NCBI RefSeq assembly: GCF_029784135.1
Contig: NC_073745.1
Coordinates: forward strand, 277,733,803-277,797,802
Length of the DNA stretch: 64,000 nt
DNA from: Toxorhynchites rutilus septentrionalis
Taxonomy: Eukaryota; Arthropoda; Insecta; Diptera; Culicidae
Direction of reading: 5' to 3'
Shown piece by piece: positions 42,967 through 54,410 of this stretch (its first letter is position 1; each line of letters starts with the position of its first letter). Both the position numbers and the translations under genes were made by a program. The notes under the pieces are model-generated. The model saw nothing but the letters and a program-made list of their open reading frames with translations, was not told where the DNA came from and made no database searches.

Positions 42967-44818
42967 GGGCCTGATCACGAACATCACTGTCACAAGCGCT
43001 TTCACGTCACTTACACTTCACTTAATCTTTTTGTGTCTATCATCATTGTCAATAACAGTTGCTTGTAAAAATAAACTTCGTGGAGTGAAAGAGTTCATTT
43101 CCGGCCATAAGTGACATGTCAGTTGCATAATTTCGGGCGTTTGGACGATATGTCGGATGCATAATTTCGGACGTTTGAACGTTATGTGGGTAAAATTAAT
43201 AGCGTATGAGAGATTCCTTTTAATTGATTATATGGTTTAGAATGACAAGTTTCCGATTATACCTCGATGATTCGGTATTTCAATGCCAACTATTCGAACT
43301 CATTCCATGAATCATTTGCTTGGTGCGTTAGTTTGCTGAATCAAACGCTGGTTCAAAGATGAGGAGGAATACTTGGTTGCTTTTGAATAATGTAGTTGTT
43401 GAACATATGGGAATGTAATTTTATTTTCTCTTTCTATAAATTACTCTAGAGATAAAGCATGACTATCATGAGTTTAATAATCGATATCTCGCATACTCTT
43501 GTACTCAGCTCTGTCTTACTCGTTTGAATAGTGAGAAGTATTTTGTATAGGTCAACGTTAAAATCATTTTTAAGAACCGTTTCTACAATTTTGATAAATA
43601 ATAATATCTTCTATATCTCAGAATAAACCCGAATTTATCCATCGCATGATTAGTATAAACTGAGCTACTCCCATATGGGATTCTGAAGTTTAATACTCTT
43701 ATCCTTCACATTCTCGCGTAATTTGATATACGGGACATGAAGTTTAATATAATTATTTAAACAGAAACTGGTCAGTAGCGTCGGTCAGAAGCATAATTTT
43801 CATATGGAACATCTGATGAGTTTCAAGGAATTTTCCAAAAGCAGAAAATGATTCAGATTTTCTTTATACGGATATCAAAATTATGGAAAAAGAACAAGAG
43901 AATAATTTAAAAATTATTAATTTAAAAGCTTTGCAATTTTAAATTCATTTTTTCCTTATTTGAAACTTAAATATTTTTTCATTCAAAGTATGTCTTTAAA
44001 ACAATATCATTGAAAATATCTATTACGTAAAATCAAAAGATCAATGGCCTTGTTCGATGTAGTTATCGTCCTGATTCGGGTCTTGTCCAACAACTGCGAA
44101 TGTTTGAGTTACAAAAACCAGCTCAGCTAATGTTGGAAAAACATAACAGAACGAGTTGATAAAATTCCATTCTGTATTCCGTTCGAGTAGATTTGCATTT
44201 CGTTCGATCTGTTTCTCTTCGAACATTAAATGGGTAAAATATCAACAAATCAATATTATACATAATCAATCATAATGATCGTTTTGGACCAGTGGCCTCC
44301 ATTGCCATTTCATGGGGTTGCAACTCTCCGTTATTCTAATCCTTAACATTGAAACAAAAAATCCCTATTCATTTAGGACAATCGAAATTAGACCTTTCGC
44401 CATGTTTCAATCGGTCTACGGGAGCTACATTTTTAGTCCTCAATTACATCCCATAGCGCATTTATCGAATCCAAATAAACAAATTTACGAGTAAAGCGGG
44501 TAAATTGCTGTTTGTTTATTTTTTCTTTATTAAAAATCAAGACAAGATTCAAAATGTTAGTAAAAAAGCTAAATAAATCCGAAATTAAACTTACTCCATT
44601 CCGCGTGACTAGCTTTCACCATCTAAAACACAAGTGACAAATATACTTGTTTTTCCCCGTGACGTGACAGTATCGTGGTGTTCATAATAACACCGAGTTC
44701 ATCAAAGTTGTCACGACGGATGAATTCTTCCGGATTCTACACACACGGTGGCAGCCGTAGTAACGTTGTACACAATTCACTTCGTTTTCACCGTGAAGTG
44801 ACGTTCGTAATCAGACCC
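42967..44818. mobile_element. 1.85 kb foldback-type element, GGGCCTGATCACGAAC ends
   Basis: The left tip GGGCCTGATCACGAAC and the right tip GTTCGTAATCAGACCC are inverted with two mismatches, and the next TCACTTCAC / GTGAAGTGA blocks are also inverted. A lone minus-strand frame at 44041-44226 (61 codons, containing TEWNFINSFCYVFPTLAELV) sits inside. It has no clear family, and I do not call it a gene. Confidence 0.55.
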
Positions 44819-46697
44819 AAAATCAAAAATTAGAACAATTAATAATCATTAATGAGGTCACATTTAAATATTTAAATTCAAATATTCACACTGAAACATT
44901 TACAGTGTACCTCCACTAAGTAACTACTCAATGTTATCTAAAAGATACCTCAGAAAGTATACGTCTAAGAGCTTAAACTTACCATCCCACCTCCCTTGAG
45001 CATGGCGAAGGCTCAATCGCCAAAGTTCGCTGTTCGGCCAATGAGTGTCTGTTCGGCTGGTGGATAAGTTTAATTGGATATTCTATTGAGTTGGTTAGCA
45101 AAAAAATTTGTTAGTCCACAAAATCTTTGAAAGACCAGGAGAAATGATTTTTTATTTCTTTTTATATTGTTGCCCACTACACCTACACACCAAGTTAAAA
45201 ATATGCACGTAAATTATTGTAATATCTGAAAGTTTTAGAATGATGTATATCCCATCTATATGCATTGATTTTTCACGATGTTACAGCATGTCAAAAATCA
45301 CTCAAAAAATTATTTAAATTTTTTGCATCGATTTCAAAAAAGTGTCAAAAACAGGATTTTTATTGTGCTTTACAAAATCCATTGTAATTCTGCAAATATC
45401 GCAGTAAGTACCAATGTTTGCAGGCAACTTTTTAGCCTTGTGTATTCCCTAAACATCTGTGAACGTTTCATATTGATACGTTTAGCGGTTTTTTTTTCAA
45501 AATTTAGAGTAGATTAGAAGAACATTCGCATCAGAATTACAAAATCCTACGCGACTTTCAGAATGAACGATTCGTAACTTTCGTGTTTATGAGTTTGTGT
45601 TTGAACAATCGGCTAGAAAAAATGGCTGAACGCATCAATATAAAACGTTCACAGATATTTAGGGAATACACAAGGCTAAAAATGTATCTGCAAACATTAT
45701 AACTTACTGCGATATTTGAAAAATTACAGTGAATTTTGTAAAGCACCATAAAAATCCTGTTTTGACACTTTTTTAAAATCGATGCAAAAAATTTCAATAA
45801 TTTTTTTTCCGTCAAGGTAACAAATTATCCTTGTGCAGAATTCATTGAAGTTTTCAAAACTGCTTGTCGATTTGCGATGCGATGATTGTTTATTGAATAA
45901 TTCATCATCGAAGACGAAGGGGTAATTTTTCATTCAAACTGAAATATCTCTGGAAAGGTCCTACACGAACGTCCTAGGAACCAAATGAAAGCAGATTGAT
46001 AAGGTTAATTGGATTTGTTGTTGAGTTTGTTAGCAAAAAATTGTGTTAGTCCACAAAATCTTTGAAAAAAACGTAGAAAAAACGATTTTTCATTTCTTCC
46101 CGATATTGTTGCCCACTACAACTATACACACCAAGAGAAAAATGCGTACGTAAAACATTCTAATACCTGAGACTTGTAGATTCAAAATGATGTGCATCTC
46201 ATCGATATGGGTTGATTTTCCACGAAGTTACAGCATGTCAAAAATCACTTCAAATTTCCGACTTCGCACTCTGTTCTTCTAATTTTTTTTGTAGAGTGTA
46301 TATCCATTATAATTCATTTACAAAAAAATTTAAAAAATTCATGCAAATTCAGGCAATTTGCACGCTATTTACTAACACTAAAGCGAGCACACCTGATCAC
46401 TGTCTAAATACGTTGATTCAGGGATACCTACACTTAGAAAAAATCTCGGTAGAAAACTACCAAATACCTTTGGTAATGCAAACATTAGTAGAATGTACAT
46501 TTTTTTATACATATCATCAACTATCCCACATCCCCACCAGAGGTTATTATATGTGATAGAGATAGAATAATGTTCAAGTTCTTGTCCAATCGATCCATGC
46601 TTAATACACGTCTTTATTGTATAGGTCTTGCTACTAACAATTTATGTAATAGTGGTCAAGGACACCATGATATCGAGTACGTTGTTTGGTAGGGTAG
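44819..46697. repeat. Nested direct and inverted repeats
   Basis: About 45060-45300 is repeated directly at about 46010-46250 (TTAGTCCACAAAATCTTTGA, ATTGTTGCCCACTAC, TTACAGCATGTCAAAAATCA blocks). Between them, 45300-45490 is inverted at 45620-45815 (AGGGAATACACAAGGCTAAA, TGCGATATTTG, AAAACAGGATTTTTAT on one strand). This gives a foldback with 190 bp arms inside a pair of direct repeats. 46260-46697 has no recognised feature. Confidence 0.65.
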
Positions 46698-47030
46698 AAA
46701 ATTTGGTACTTTCGTAGTAGCGTCACCGGAGCCGAAATATAATAGATAGCATTTTTATTGTTCGCACTGGCATTCAAATATTATTTGTATTGTTGTTGCC
46801 TTGTTGTATGCAGTGTTTTGCCATTTTTTAGTGCTACGAAAATGCGGCCTTTTGCAAGCAAACCTGTGTTCCATCGATTGCTTGGTTAGTTTGAAACATA
46901 GGAGACGATTCTCTAGTTAGGTCCGACCGAGCGTTAGCGAGCGTCGGACGGCATACATTTGCCCGGTTAAGTAATTGCAATCTATTGTATTTCGGCTCCG
47001 GTGACGCTAATACGAAAGTACCGAAAATTT
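46698..47030. mobile_element. 330 bp MITE, ends with ACTTTCGTAGTAGCGTCACC
   Basis: The left end, GGTACTTTCGTAGTAGCGTC then ACCGGAGCCGAAATA, is matched by the inverted right end, TATTTCGGCTCCGGTGACGC then TAATACGAAAGTACC. The terminal repeats are about 40 bp. The interior contains the TCCGACCGAGCGTTAGCGAG hairpin also seen at 0.2 and 19.65 kb. Confidence 0.75.
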
Positions 47031-47126
47031 CATAATGGAAGAAATAAACTGGCTGCCGATTTACTATGCTCACACATACCAGTTCGCGAAATACTCCCTT
47101 GATTCCGCGCGGCTAGTAATACCAGG

Positions 47127-47574
47127 GACAGACATACAGCTGTACTAGCATTGTACGTGTACAGCGTTGTACGAATACAATCGTAGCATGACAGACATAC
47201 TTTGGTTGTTCATTGTACCGCATGTCAAACTGACAATCAGAAATACGACCAATTTTCACCACATATTTCAATGAAAAAGGTTTTTATTTAGCGTCTAAAC
47301 TATCAAACACAACAAAGAAGTCTCCAATCTGAGTTATTAACTCGAGAGGAAGCCGATGGAAAGAGTGTTAACCAAGTGTTTTGATTCGGTTTGTTCATGC
47401 TACCACTTACCGTCTATGGCGCTGCGCACAGTACAACTGTAACCATGTACAGCGATGAAACAGGTTGGTACAGGTACAGCGATTGTACCGAGTTGCTTGC
47501 ATGGTTCTAGCGCTGTACATGGAGACAGACATACAATTTTCGAAGTACAACGCTAGTACAGTTGTATGTCTGTC
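47127..47574. mobile_element. MITE of the GACAGACATACA family, copy 1
   Basis: 448 bp with tips GACAGACATACA and TGTATGTCTGTC, then GTACTAGC-TTGTAC blocks. Several GTACAGCG/CGCTGTAC motifs lie inside. Copy 2 at 48371-48832 is the same element in opposite orientation. There is no coding capacity. Confidence 0.85.
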
Positions 47575-47651
47575 ATAAGCATAACATGAGATGACTCAAG
47601 GCACGGTATTCCTGCAGGCGAATTGTGTGGCTATAGATTGTCACTGAAAAG

Positions 47652-49130
47652 TAGAGATGGGCAGAATGGTTCACTTTAATGAAGCGTTCAGTGACCAACC
47701 GTTCACTTAAGTGAACTAGTTCTTTTGAGCAGTTCACTCACTCTTTCGTACATTAGAGGGATATGCCATATCATGTATAAAAAGTGTGATATGTTATGTA
47801 GGACTGTTCTTTTCATTCAAAAAATGCTGTTTGTTAGCAATAATTATATGTCCGAATTTTGTTAAAAATATCTTAGCAGAATAGAAAATCAAACTATGTT
47901 TTTGAATTTTTTTATTTTCAGCACAAACCAGCGTTACGTTGCTTTTCTTCAATGTTTTGCAATAACTGCTATAGCAAAACTACCAAACCGCGAAAGACTT
48001 TCTCGAAATGATCGAGCACAATGTGATATAATATAGAAACATTTCGCATTAGCGACAAAAATTTGTATTTACTGTTGAAAAATACTGTTTGAGTCGTTTC
48101 GTTTTCAACTGTATTTTTTTTTTGTGAGGTAGATTTGCATGTCTTACTGATCTATTACCCTCAACTTGAAAATATGAAATTAAAACTTTGTTTGATAAAT
48201 GATCGAACAATCCAATTTTATATTGCGTTTTATTATGAAAACGACAATACCGACATCTTATTTTTATTATTTCATGAGGCTATCTTGTTTCCATTCGTTA
48301 ATTTGAGGACTATTTACCTTGCAGCAGCATTCGTCTATCACACGTTCACTCGCCTTCCTCTTATACTTATGACAGACATACAGCTGTACTTGCGTTGTAC
48401 TTCGAAAATTGTATGTCTGTCACCATGTACAGCGCTAGAACCATGCAAGCAACTCGGTACAATCGCTGTACCTGTACCAACCTGTTTCATCGCTGTACAT
48501 GGCTACAGTTGTACTGTTCGCAGCTCCATAGACGGTTAGTGGTGGGTAGCATGAACAAAACGAATCAAAACATTTGGTATACATTCTTTTCATTGACTTT
48601 CTCTTGAGTTAATAACTCAGATTGGAAACATATTTGTTGTGTTCGATAGTTTAGACGCTAAATAAAAACCTTTTTCATTGAAATATTGGTGAAAATACAA
48701 TGCAATAAATTCAAACTTCTGATTGTCAGTCTGACATGCGGTACAATGTACAACCAAAGTATGTGTGTCATGCTATCGTGGTACCTGTACAACGCTGTAC
48801 ACGTACAGCGCTAGTACAGTTGTATGTCTGTCCATGGTATTATACACCGATCACCATACACAGTTCGTTCTGAACTGTACGCACAGTTCCGTCAGCGGTC
48901 ATCGTAAACAGTTCGTTCTGAACTGCATACACAGTTCACCGTTCACCGTACAGTTCGTTCTGAACTGAACTGTATACACAGTTCAGCCAGCGGTCTTCGT
49001 ACACAGTTCGTTCTGAACTGGGTAAGCAGTTCATGTGAACTGTTGCCCAGTAAAAAAGAACGACCGTTCGTTCACTCTTTTTGGTGAACTAGTTCATTTG
49101 AACAGTTCATGAACGGTTTGCCCATCTCTA
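47652..49130. mobile_element. hAT-type element with CTGAAAAG duplication
   Basis: The tips are TAGAGATGGGCA and TGCCCATCTCTA. CTGAAAAG is repeated exactly at 47644-47651 and 49131-49138. Subterminal GTTCACT / GTGAAC and TGAACTAGTTC blocks occur at both ends, and CAGTTCGTTCTGAACTG repeats cluster at 48850-49040. The tips and the 8 bp duplication mark it as hAT. It has no transposase; copy 2 of the GACAGACATACA MITE is inserted inside. Confidence 0.88.
48371..48832. mobile_element. MITE of the GACAGACATACA family, copy 2
   Basis: 462 bp, an inverted copy of 47127-47574, lying inside the hAT-type element. Differences between the copies are scattered substitutions and small indels, so the two insertions are similarly young or one derives from the other. 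Confidence 0.85.
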
Positions 49131-49289
49131 CTGAAAAGTAAGGTGGCTTTCACAATAAACAGAGAAAATTTGATATCTCACGTCATTCGTCGCGCGGAAT
49201 CAAGGGGATTATCTAGCTGATCACTTCAACTTCTACAATCCGTATAAAGGATATTCATTTCATCTAACAAACGGCTCATTGTTCCCAAT

Positions 49290-49352
49290 AACAGTCCTAT
49301 GTCGAGCTCCCGTCCGTGCCTCTAGGTATGGAACACTCTACTTTTTCATACT
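49290..49352. repeat. Repeat end fused to the last zinc-finger exon
   Basis: Reading on the minus strand, AAGTAGAGTG, CCTAGAGGCACGGACGGGAG and GACATAGGACTGTTATTG match the plus-strand sequence at about 17291-17350. The shared sequence begins inside the ninth finger and supplies the last residues and the stop codon. It carries the weak GACATAGGACT form of the recurrent motif. Confidence 0.7.
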
Positions 49353-51468
49353 TTCCACATTCCAATGGTTTTTCTCCTGAAACAGATTATCAGTCAATGT
49401 TTACAGAAAAATAACACCACGTATTCACCCGTTTGTAACCGTATGTCATCTTCCTCCTGTGAATCATCCAAATTACTCTCTCTCTGTTTATTCGTTTCCA
49501 ACAAACCCGGATGAGTTGCTCGCATGTGCTGTGCGAGCGATGGACGAAGCGTGAACATCTTCGGACAATGTTGACAGGAATATGGCCGTTCACCTGCAAA
49601 GGAATGATCATACTGAATGGTTCATTGAACAGAACTGTTTCAACAAACCCGTATGAGTTCGAATGTGGTTTTTGAGCGCTATATTTCGCTTGAACGCTTT
49701 CGGACAATGTGGACACGGATAAGGACATTCGCCTGCAAAGGAATGGCTACATGCTGAACGGTTCATTGTCGTAAAACATATCCTAACAAACCCGTATGAT
49801 TCCGAATGTGCAACACGAGCGCCGAGGAATCCTTAAATGCCTTCGGACAATGTGGACAGGGATACGGACGTTCACCTGGAAACAAATAACTGTTGAGACG
49901 TACATAGAACAGATTTAATTACCAACCCGTATGAGATCGAACGTGCACTTTGAGTCCTGATTGTGAGCCAAATGTTTTTTCACACTTATCGCATTTCAAT
50001 CGCTTTTCTCCTGAAATTAATTATCAGTAAATGTTTACGAGAAAAACACCACACATTCACCCGTTTGTAATCGAATGTGATCTTCCTCCTGCGAGTCCTC
50101 CGAATTATCATCTCTCTGTTTCTTCGATTCCAACAAACCCGGATGAGTTTTTCGCATATGCAGGTATAGCATTGAAGAAACCTTAAATGTTTTCTCACAA
50201 TGTGGACACAAGTAGGGACGTTCACCTGCAAAGGAAAGACCCTTCTGAAATGTTTACTGAACAAAACTGTTCTAGCCAACCTGTATGACTTCGTATGTGG
50301 CCTTGGAGCGTCGAATGTTGTATAAATGTTTTCGGACAATGTGGACAAGAATGGGGACGTTCACCTATAAAAAATACTCTGCTGAATGGTTCACCATGGT
50401 AGAACAGATACAACTTACCCGTATGAGTTCGAATGTGCTTCATGAGCGTTGAAGATTCCCTAAATGTTTTCTGACAATGTGGACACAGAAATGATCGTTC
50501 ACCTGCAAATAAATGAACCCTCTGAATGGTTTATGGAATTGAATTTTTCGTTACCAACCCGTATGAGTTCTCATGTGCAATCTGACGCCGTGTTTTGAGG
50601 TGAATGTTTTTTTACAAATATCACACTTGAACGGTTTCCAGCCTGAAACAAGTTCATAGATTCGGATCAGTACATACTCATCTGTGTGTAACCACCGTTT
50701 TTGGTCTTCCATCGAACTTTCGTTCGCGAAACCTTTCTTACGTTTTTGACTGAGTGAAGGTGAGTGAACCTCCTTGTGTGAAGCATCCACATCACTTTTT
50801 CTTTGTGCATTCGTTCTAGCCACCGGATTTATTGATTCATCATCGTTTTCTTCGACCATTCCGTTAATGAAGAACACCTCTCCGTTTTCTCCCTTGATTT
50901 GTATTTCGGCTTTCTGTTCAATTGGCCCAACATTCACTATTGGAAATGCCTCAAAAATGGTTCCATTATCCGACAGCTCGTGGTCCTCAATCATTAACTC
51001 TGGATCCACCTTGATGTTATCTATCGGTTTGGCACTGGGCAAAATTTGGAAACAGCTCTCGGGAATGTCGTTGACGGTAATGAAGTCTTGGCGGCATTTT
51101 CCACATGTTGGATAACTACTCAACTGAGAAATGGGACTGCTCAACTTCTCCATGATATCTTTTAGCTTCTGCTGTTGGTGAGAGGGGATCAGTACGTGAT
51201 GGAATTGCTCATTGCATATATTGGAGCAAAAGCTACACTGGTACCTATTAATATGAATTATGGTCAATGTCATTTCAATTATCACCAATATTTTTGTATT
51301 TGTTCGATTCATAATAAATTGCTGGTGAAGATTTACCAAAACATGCCTTGTTATTTTGGTAAATGTAATGAAAATAAGCCACATCGCCGTAAGGAGTAAA
51401 ATTTAATATGCAGTGGTTTTCCAACCATTTCCCCAATATACTTACAGATTATTTCTAACAGACGCCAT
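49297..51468 (-). CDS. C2H2 zinc-finger protein with ZAD-like N-terminus, ten exons
   Basis: Likely a nuclear DNA-binding regulator. Exons on the minus strand: 51468-51446, 51244-50559, 50502-50419, 50364-50281, 50225-50061, 50010-49927, 49875-49792, 49732-49649, 49593-49429 and 49376-49297; 512 residues. The first intron is 201 nt; the other eight are 50-59 nt and split the Gly codon of each TG-E linker (phase 1). The N-terminus has Cys11, Cys14, Cys55 and Cys58, a ZAD-like treble-clef pattern, then an acidic region. Eight complete C2H2 fingers follow, one per exon, mostly with CPHCPK-F and TGERPY linkers. Exons 5 and 9 add a conserved 30-residue spacer ending in EED-IRLQTG. The tenth exon starts a ninth finger (GEKPLEC) but runs into repeat sequence and stops. 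The introns and reading frames agree throughout, so the model is well supported; splicing is unproven. Confidence 0.88.
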
Positions 51469-52189
51469 ATCACTTTTCCAGTCTTATTTATTCAAATTAT
51501 TAAATTAAAACTCAAAATTCTCCCGTAATAAATTCACATAAATTCTAAAACTGGCGATATTTCTGAAACAAACAAAACAAACCAGTTTGTGTACAATTTG
51601 AATCTTTTGAGCCGAGACCAATGATACACATGAGGTGGAGTAGCAGGCAAAGTATATTTGTATTGGTAAACAAAATATGGTGTCCTCATTATCTGCATTC
51701 AGTATGAAATGTATTGGTTGGGAAATAAGTTCTTATTTTTATATTTCTTTAATTTTACATCAGTATGTCTGCTGTTTGGCAAAAGGGTAGTTATTCATTC
51801 TGTTCGTGTACGACGAATAAATTATTCAGTCATCAACCATATCCAACTCGGCAGTAAATCGAGTGCTTACTGTATTGGGCATTGATTGCACAGTTACACC
51901 CCATCGATGCCTGCCGCAATTATGAGTTCCGGGACCCCTCGATATAAAAGGGATTGTTGTAGATGTAGGAGGCTCTATTGTTCCAGTCGCTTTAGTTAGC
52001 AGCAGCAGTCCAACCATCATACCGTTTCTCTCATCATTTATATTAAATATTGTGTTAATTAGATCGTAGTGTAGTAAATTAGATAAATGAAATAAAAATT
52101 GAAATTGTGCTTACCTGGGAATCCTTGGAATACGCGCCAAACCACCTGAAAAGAAAAGGAAGAAAAACTCACCGTTGTGTCCGCTGATA
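51469..52189. other. Spacer and probable 5' LTR-like leader of the BEL element
   Basis: Up to about 51750 there is AT-rich upstream DNA of the zinc-finger gene. Around 51900-52000 a GATATAAAAGGGATTGTTG TATA box is followed by GCTTTAGTTAGCAGCAGC, which looks like an LTR promoter. No matching copy was found after 57.76 kb, so the LTR assignment is unproven. Confidence 0.4.
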
Positions 52190-52555
52190 CCTGGAATTTG
52201 TCCATTCAACTGAGCCGTCGACATCTGGTCCTTCGAACCGGATCAGCGTCGAACTCCGCTGATCCACACCCAGCCCTGTGAGTTGGTACGGACTGTACCC
52301 TAAGATACGTCATTAGAGGAAAGGAGAACTCGAAAAAATCTCCATCTTGCTGTTGTATGCTACCGCATGCTGATTTTGCTGATTTTGCTGATGCTGGAAT
52401 ACTGCTGCTGAAAGTCAACCACCTAAATTGAAGACGGTCACATCTGAAACTTACAAGGCATTTATTTGCCTCAATAAGGTAATTGAGGTTCCATCTTTTC
52501 TTACTCTCCCAGTCAGGGCTACGCGGTCTTCTGATTTACAGATCCTTCCATCATC

Positions 52556-53902
52556 ATGTCCACGGATCGTCGCATCAAGGGACTCAAGCTGCGACAAAAA
52601 AGCCTACTGACATCTTTCAACGCTATCAGGAAATTCGTTGACGATTACGACGATGATAGAGATGCAAATGAAGTTCCGGTCCGTCTGGAGAGCATCATCA
52701 AGCTCTGGGTCGACTTCAACACCGTGCAGATGGAGCTTGAGAGTCTCGACGAAGGAATTCTTGACGAGCAGCTGAAATTACGTACGGAAGTCGAGACGGC
52801 GTACTGTCGAGTTAAGGGTTTACTTCTGGCCAACAATAAATCGAACCTCCTGCATGTACCGAGTTCTCCCTCAGCTGGATATGTCCCTCCATCGTCATCG
52901 CACGTGCGCTTGCCCGACGTAAAACTTCCCGTATTCAATGGAAACCTAGATACCTGGTTGAACTTCCATGATCTGTATATTTCGCTTGTGCACTCGTCGG
53001 TCGAACTTTCCAATATACAAAAGTTCTACTACTTGCGGTCATCGTTGTCAGGAGACGCGCTAAAGTTAATACAAACGATTCCAATTAGTTCTAACAATTA
53101 CGTCGTGGCTTGGAATCTTCTTATTGAGCATTTCCAAAATCCTGTGCGCCTCAAACAGTCATATGTAGATGCTTTGTTCGAGTTTCCATCGGTTAAAAAG
53201 GAGTCAGCAACAGAATTGCATTCATTAGTGGAAAAATTTGAGGCAAACGTCAAAGTTCTTCAACAATTAGGAGAAAAAACGCAGTTTTGGGATGTTTTGC
53301 TGGTCCGAATGTTGAGCAGCCATCTAGATTCTACGACGAGGAGAGACTGGGAAGAATTTTCTGCCTCTAAGGACACAGCCACGTTTAAGGATCTGACGTC
53401 ATTCATTCAACGAAGAGTTACCGTGCTGCAAGCCATCCAGGGAAGTAAACCCGAAGCTCAGTCAGTCATCCAGCCGAAGAAACCAATCCAACGCCCAGTT
53501 ACTAGCCATGGAGCGACTCAAATAAATCCGAGGAAGTGTGTCCTATGCGCGGAGCATCACCCTCTTTATCAATGCATCACGTTTGCCAAGCTGAATAGTG
53601 AAGAAAAGGAGAAGGAAGTTCGTCGTCATCGACTCTGCCGCAATTGCTTGCGAAAAGGTCATTTTATTAAAGAATGTCCGTCATCCAGTAGTTGTAGGAG
53701 GTGCCGCGGCCGACATCATACACAACTTTGTCCTGGTATACCGCCGTCTACCACAGAAGAAATGAAACGGCCAACGGAACCATCCAAAAGTGAACTACCT
53801 ACACCCTCAGCGTCGGCCACCGTGGTCGAATCCGTCAGTTACTCTTCATTTGGGCTCCAACGGAAGACTGTTTTGCTTGCTACAGCTAGTCATCGTAGTT
53901 GA
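52556..53902 (+). CDS. BEL/Pao gag polyprotein
   Basis: 448 residues in one frame. The N-terminal half is an alpha-helical capsid-like region (VKLPVFNGNLDTWLNFHDLY, then FYYLRSSLSGDAL), the DUF1759-type gag core of Pao elements. Near residues 325-395 are cysteine-rich knuckles: CVLCAEHHPLYQC, then CRNCLRKGHFIKEC (a C-x2-C-x4-H-x4-C knuckle) and CRRCRGRHHTQLC. Gag packages the element RNA into virus-like particles. The frame is intact. Protease lies downstream in another frame, with the two frames overlapping from about 53860. Confidence 0.88.
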   Translation: MSTDRRIKGLKLRQKSLLTSFNAIRKFVDDYDDDRDANEVPVRLESIIKLWVDFNTVQMELESLDEGILDEQLKLRTEVETAYCRVKGLLLANNKSNLLHVPSSPSAGYVPPSSSHVRLPDVKLPVFNGNLDTWLNFHDLYISLVHSSVELSNIQKFYYLRSSLSGDALKLIQTIPISSNNYVVAWNLLIEHFQNPVRLKQSYVDALFEFPSVKKESATELHSLVEKFEANVKVLQQLGEKTQFWDVLLVRMLSSHLDSTTRRDWEEFSASKDTATFKDLTSFIQRRVTVLQAIQGSKPEAQSVIQPKKPIQRPVTSHGATQINPRKCVLCAEHHPLYQCITFAKLNSEEKEKEVRRHRLCRNCLRKGHFIKECPSSSSCRRCRGRHHTQLCPGIPPSTTEEMKRPTEPSKSELPTPSASATVVESVSYSSFGLQRKTVLLATASHRS

Positions 53903-54410
53903 CGACAAAGGAGTCGAACATGTGGCACGGGCTCTGTTGGACTCCGGAAGTGAATGCTGTTTCATCACTGAATCATTTTCGCAGCGGATCAAAGCATACC
54001 GCAGCAAAATTCAACTTCCGATTGTTGGTATCGGTCACTCAACAACGCATGCTCGCCAGAAACTTCTCACTACTGTATGATCTCGTTCTGATAAGTTCTC
54101 CGTCAGATTAGAGTTTCTCGTTTTGCCACGCATTACCGTTGAGCTGCCGTCGATCTCCATTCCTCGTCTTGGCGTCGTTTTGTACAACTAGTTCCATTGA
54201 TATCATTCTAGGAGCACAAATGTTTTTTGACTTGTTCAAGGTTTCGGGTCGCATTCCCCAGTGCTCGTGAACTCCGTGCTTGGCTGGGTAGTGTCGGGAA
54301 AGTCCACATCCGGTCAGTCATCTGCTCCCGTGATTGCAAACGTCGCAACCGTCGAAAATTTACAGTGCCTTATGGAAAAGTTTTGATCCATTGAAGAGGA
54401 CACCGCATCT
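53855..54410 (+). pseudogene. BEL/Pao protease region, broken
   Basis: In the frame that overlaps the end of gag, a LDSGSECCFIT segment carries the Asp-Ser-Gly active site of a retroviral-type aspartic protease, followed by a region that ends at a stop near 54080. The following segment continues in other frames with several stops, including one in place of Trp near 54384. The region links gag to reverse transcriptase but cannot be translated through. Confidence 0.75.

Larger units (their letters stand above)
47096..49206. mobile_element. Small MITE split by two later insertions
   Basis: CCCTTGATTCCGCGCG at 47096-47111 and its reverse complement at 49191-49206 are the tips. Removing the nested 448 bp and 1479 bp elements leaves only about 185 bp, a typical MITE length. 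It is the outermost layer of the nest. Confidence 0.6.

Noticed and set aside
47127..48832. A single large foldback element with 460 bp arms
   Set aside because: Each arm has its own complete inverted tips and only one lies within the hAT-type element, so these are two separate MITE insertions in opposite orientation.
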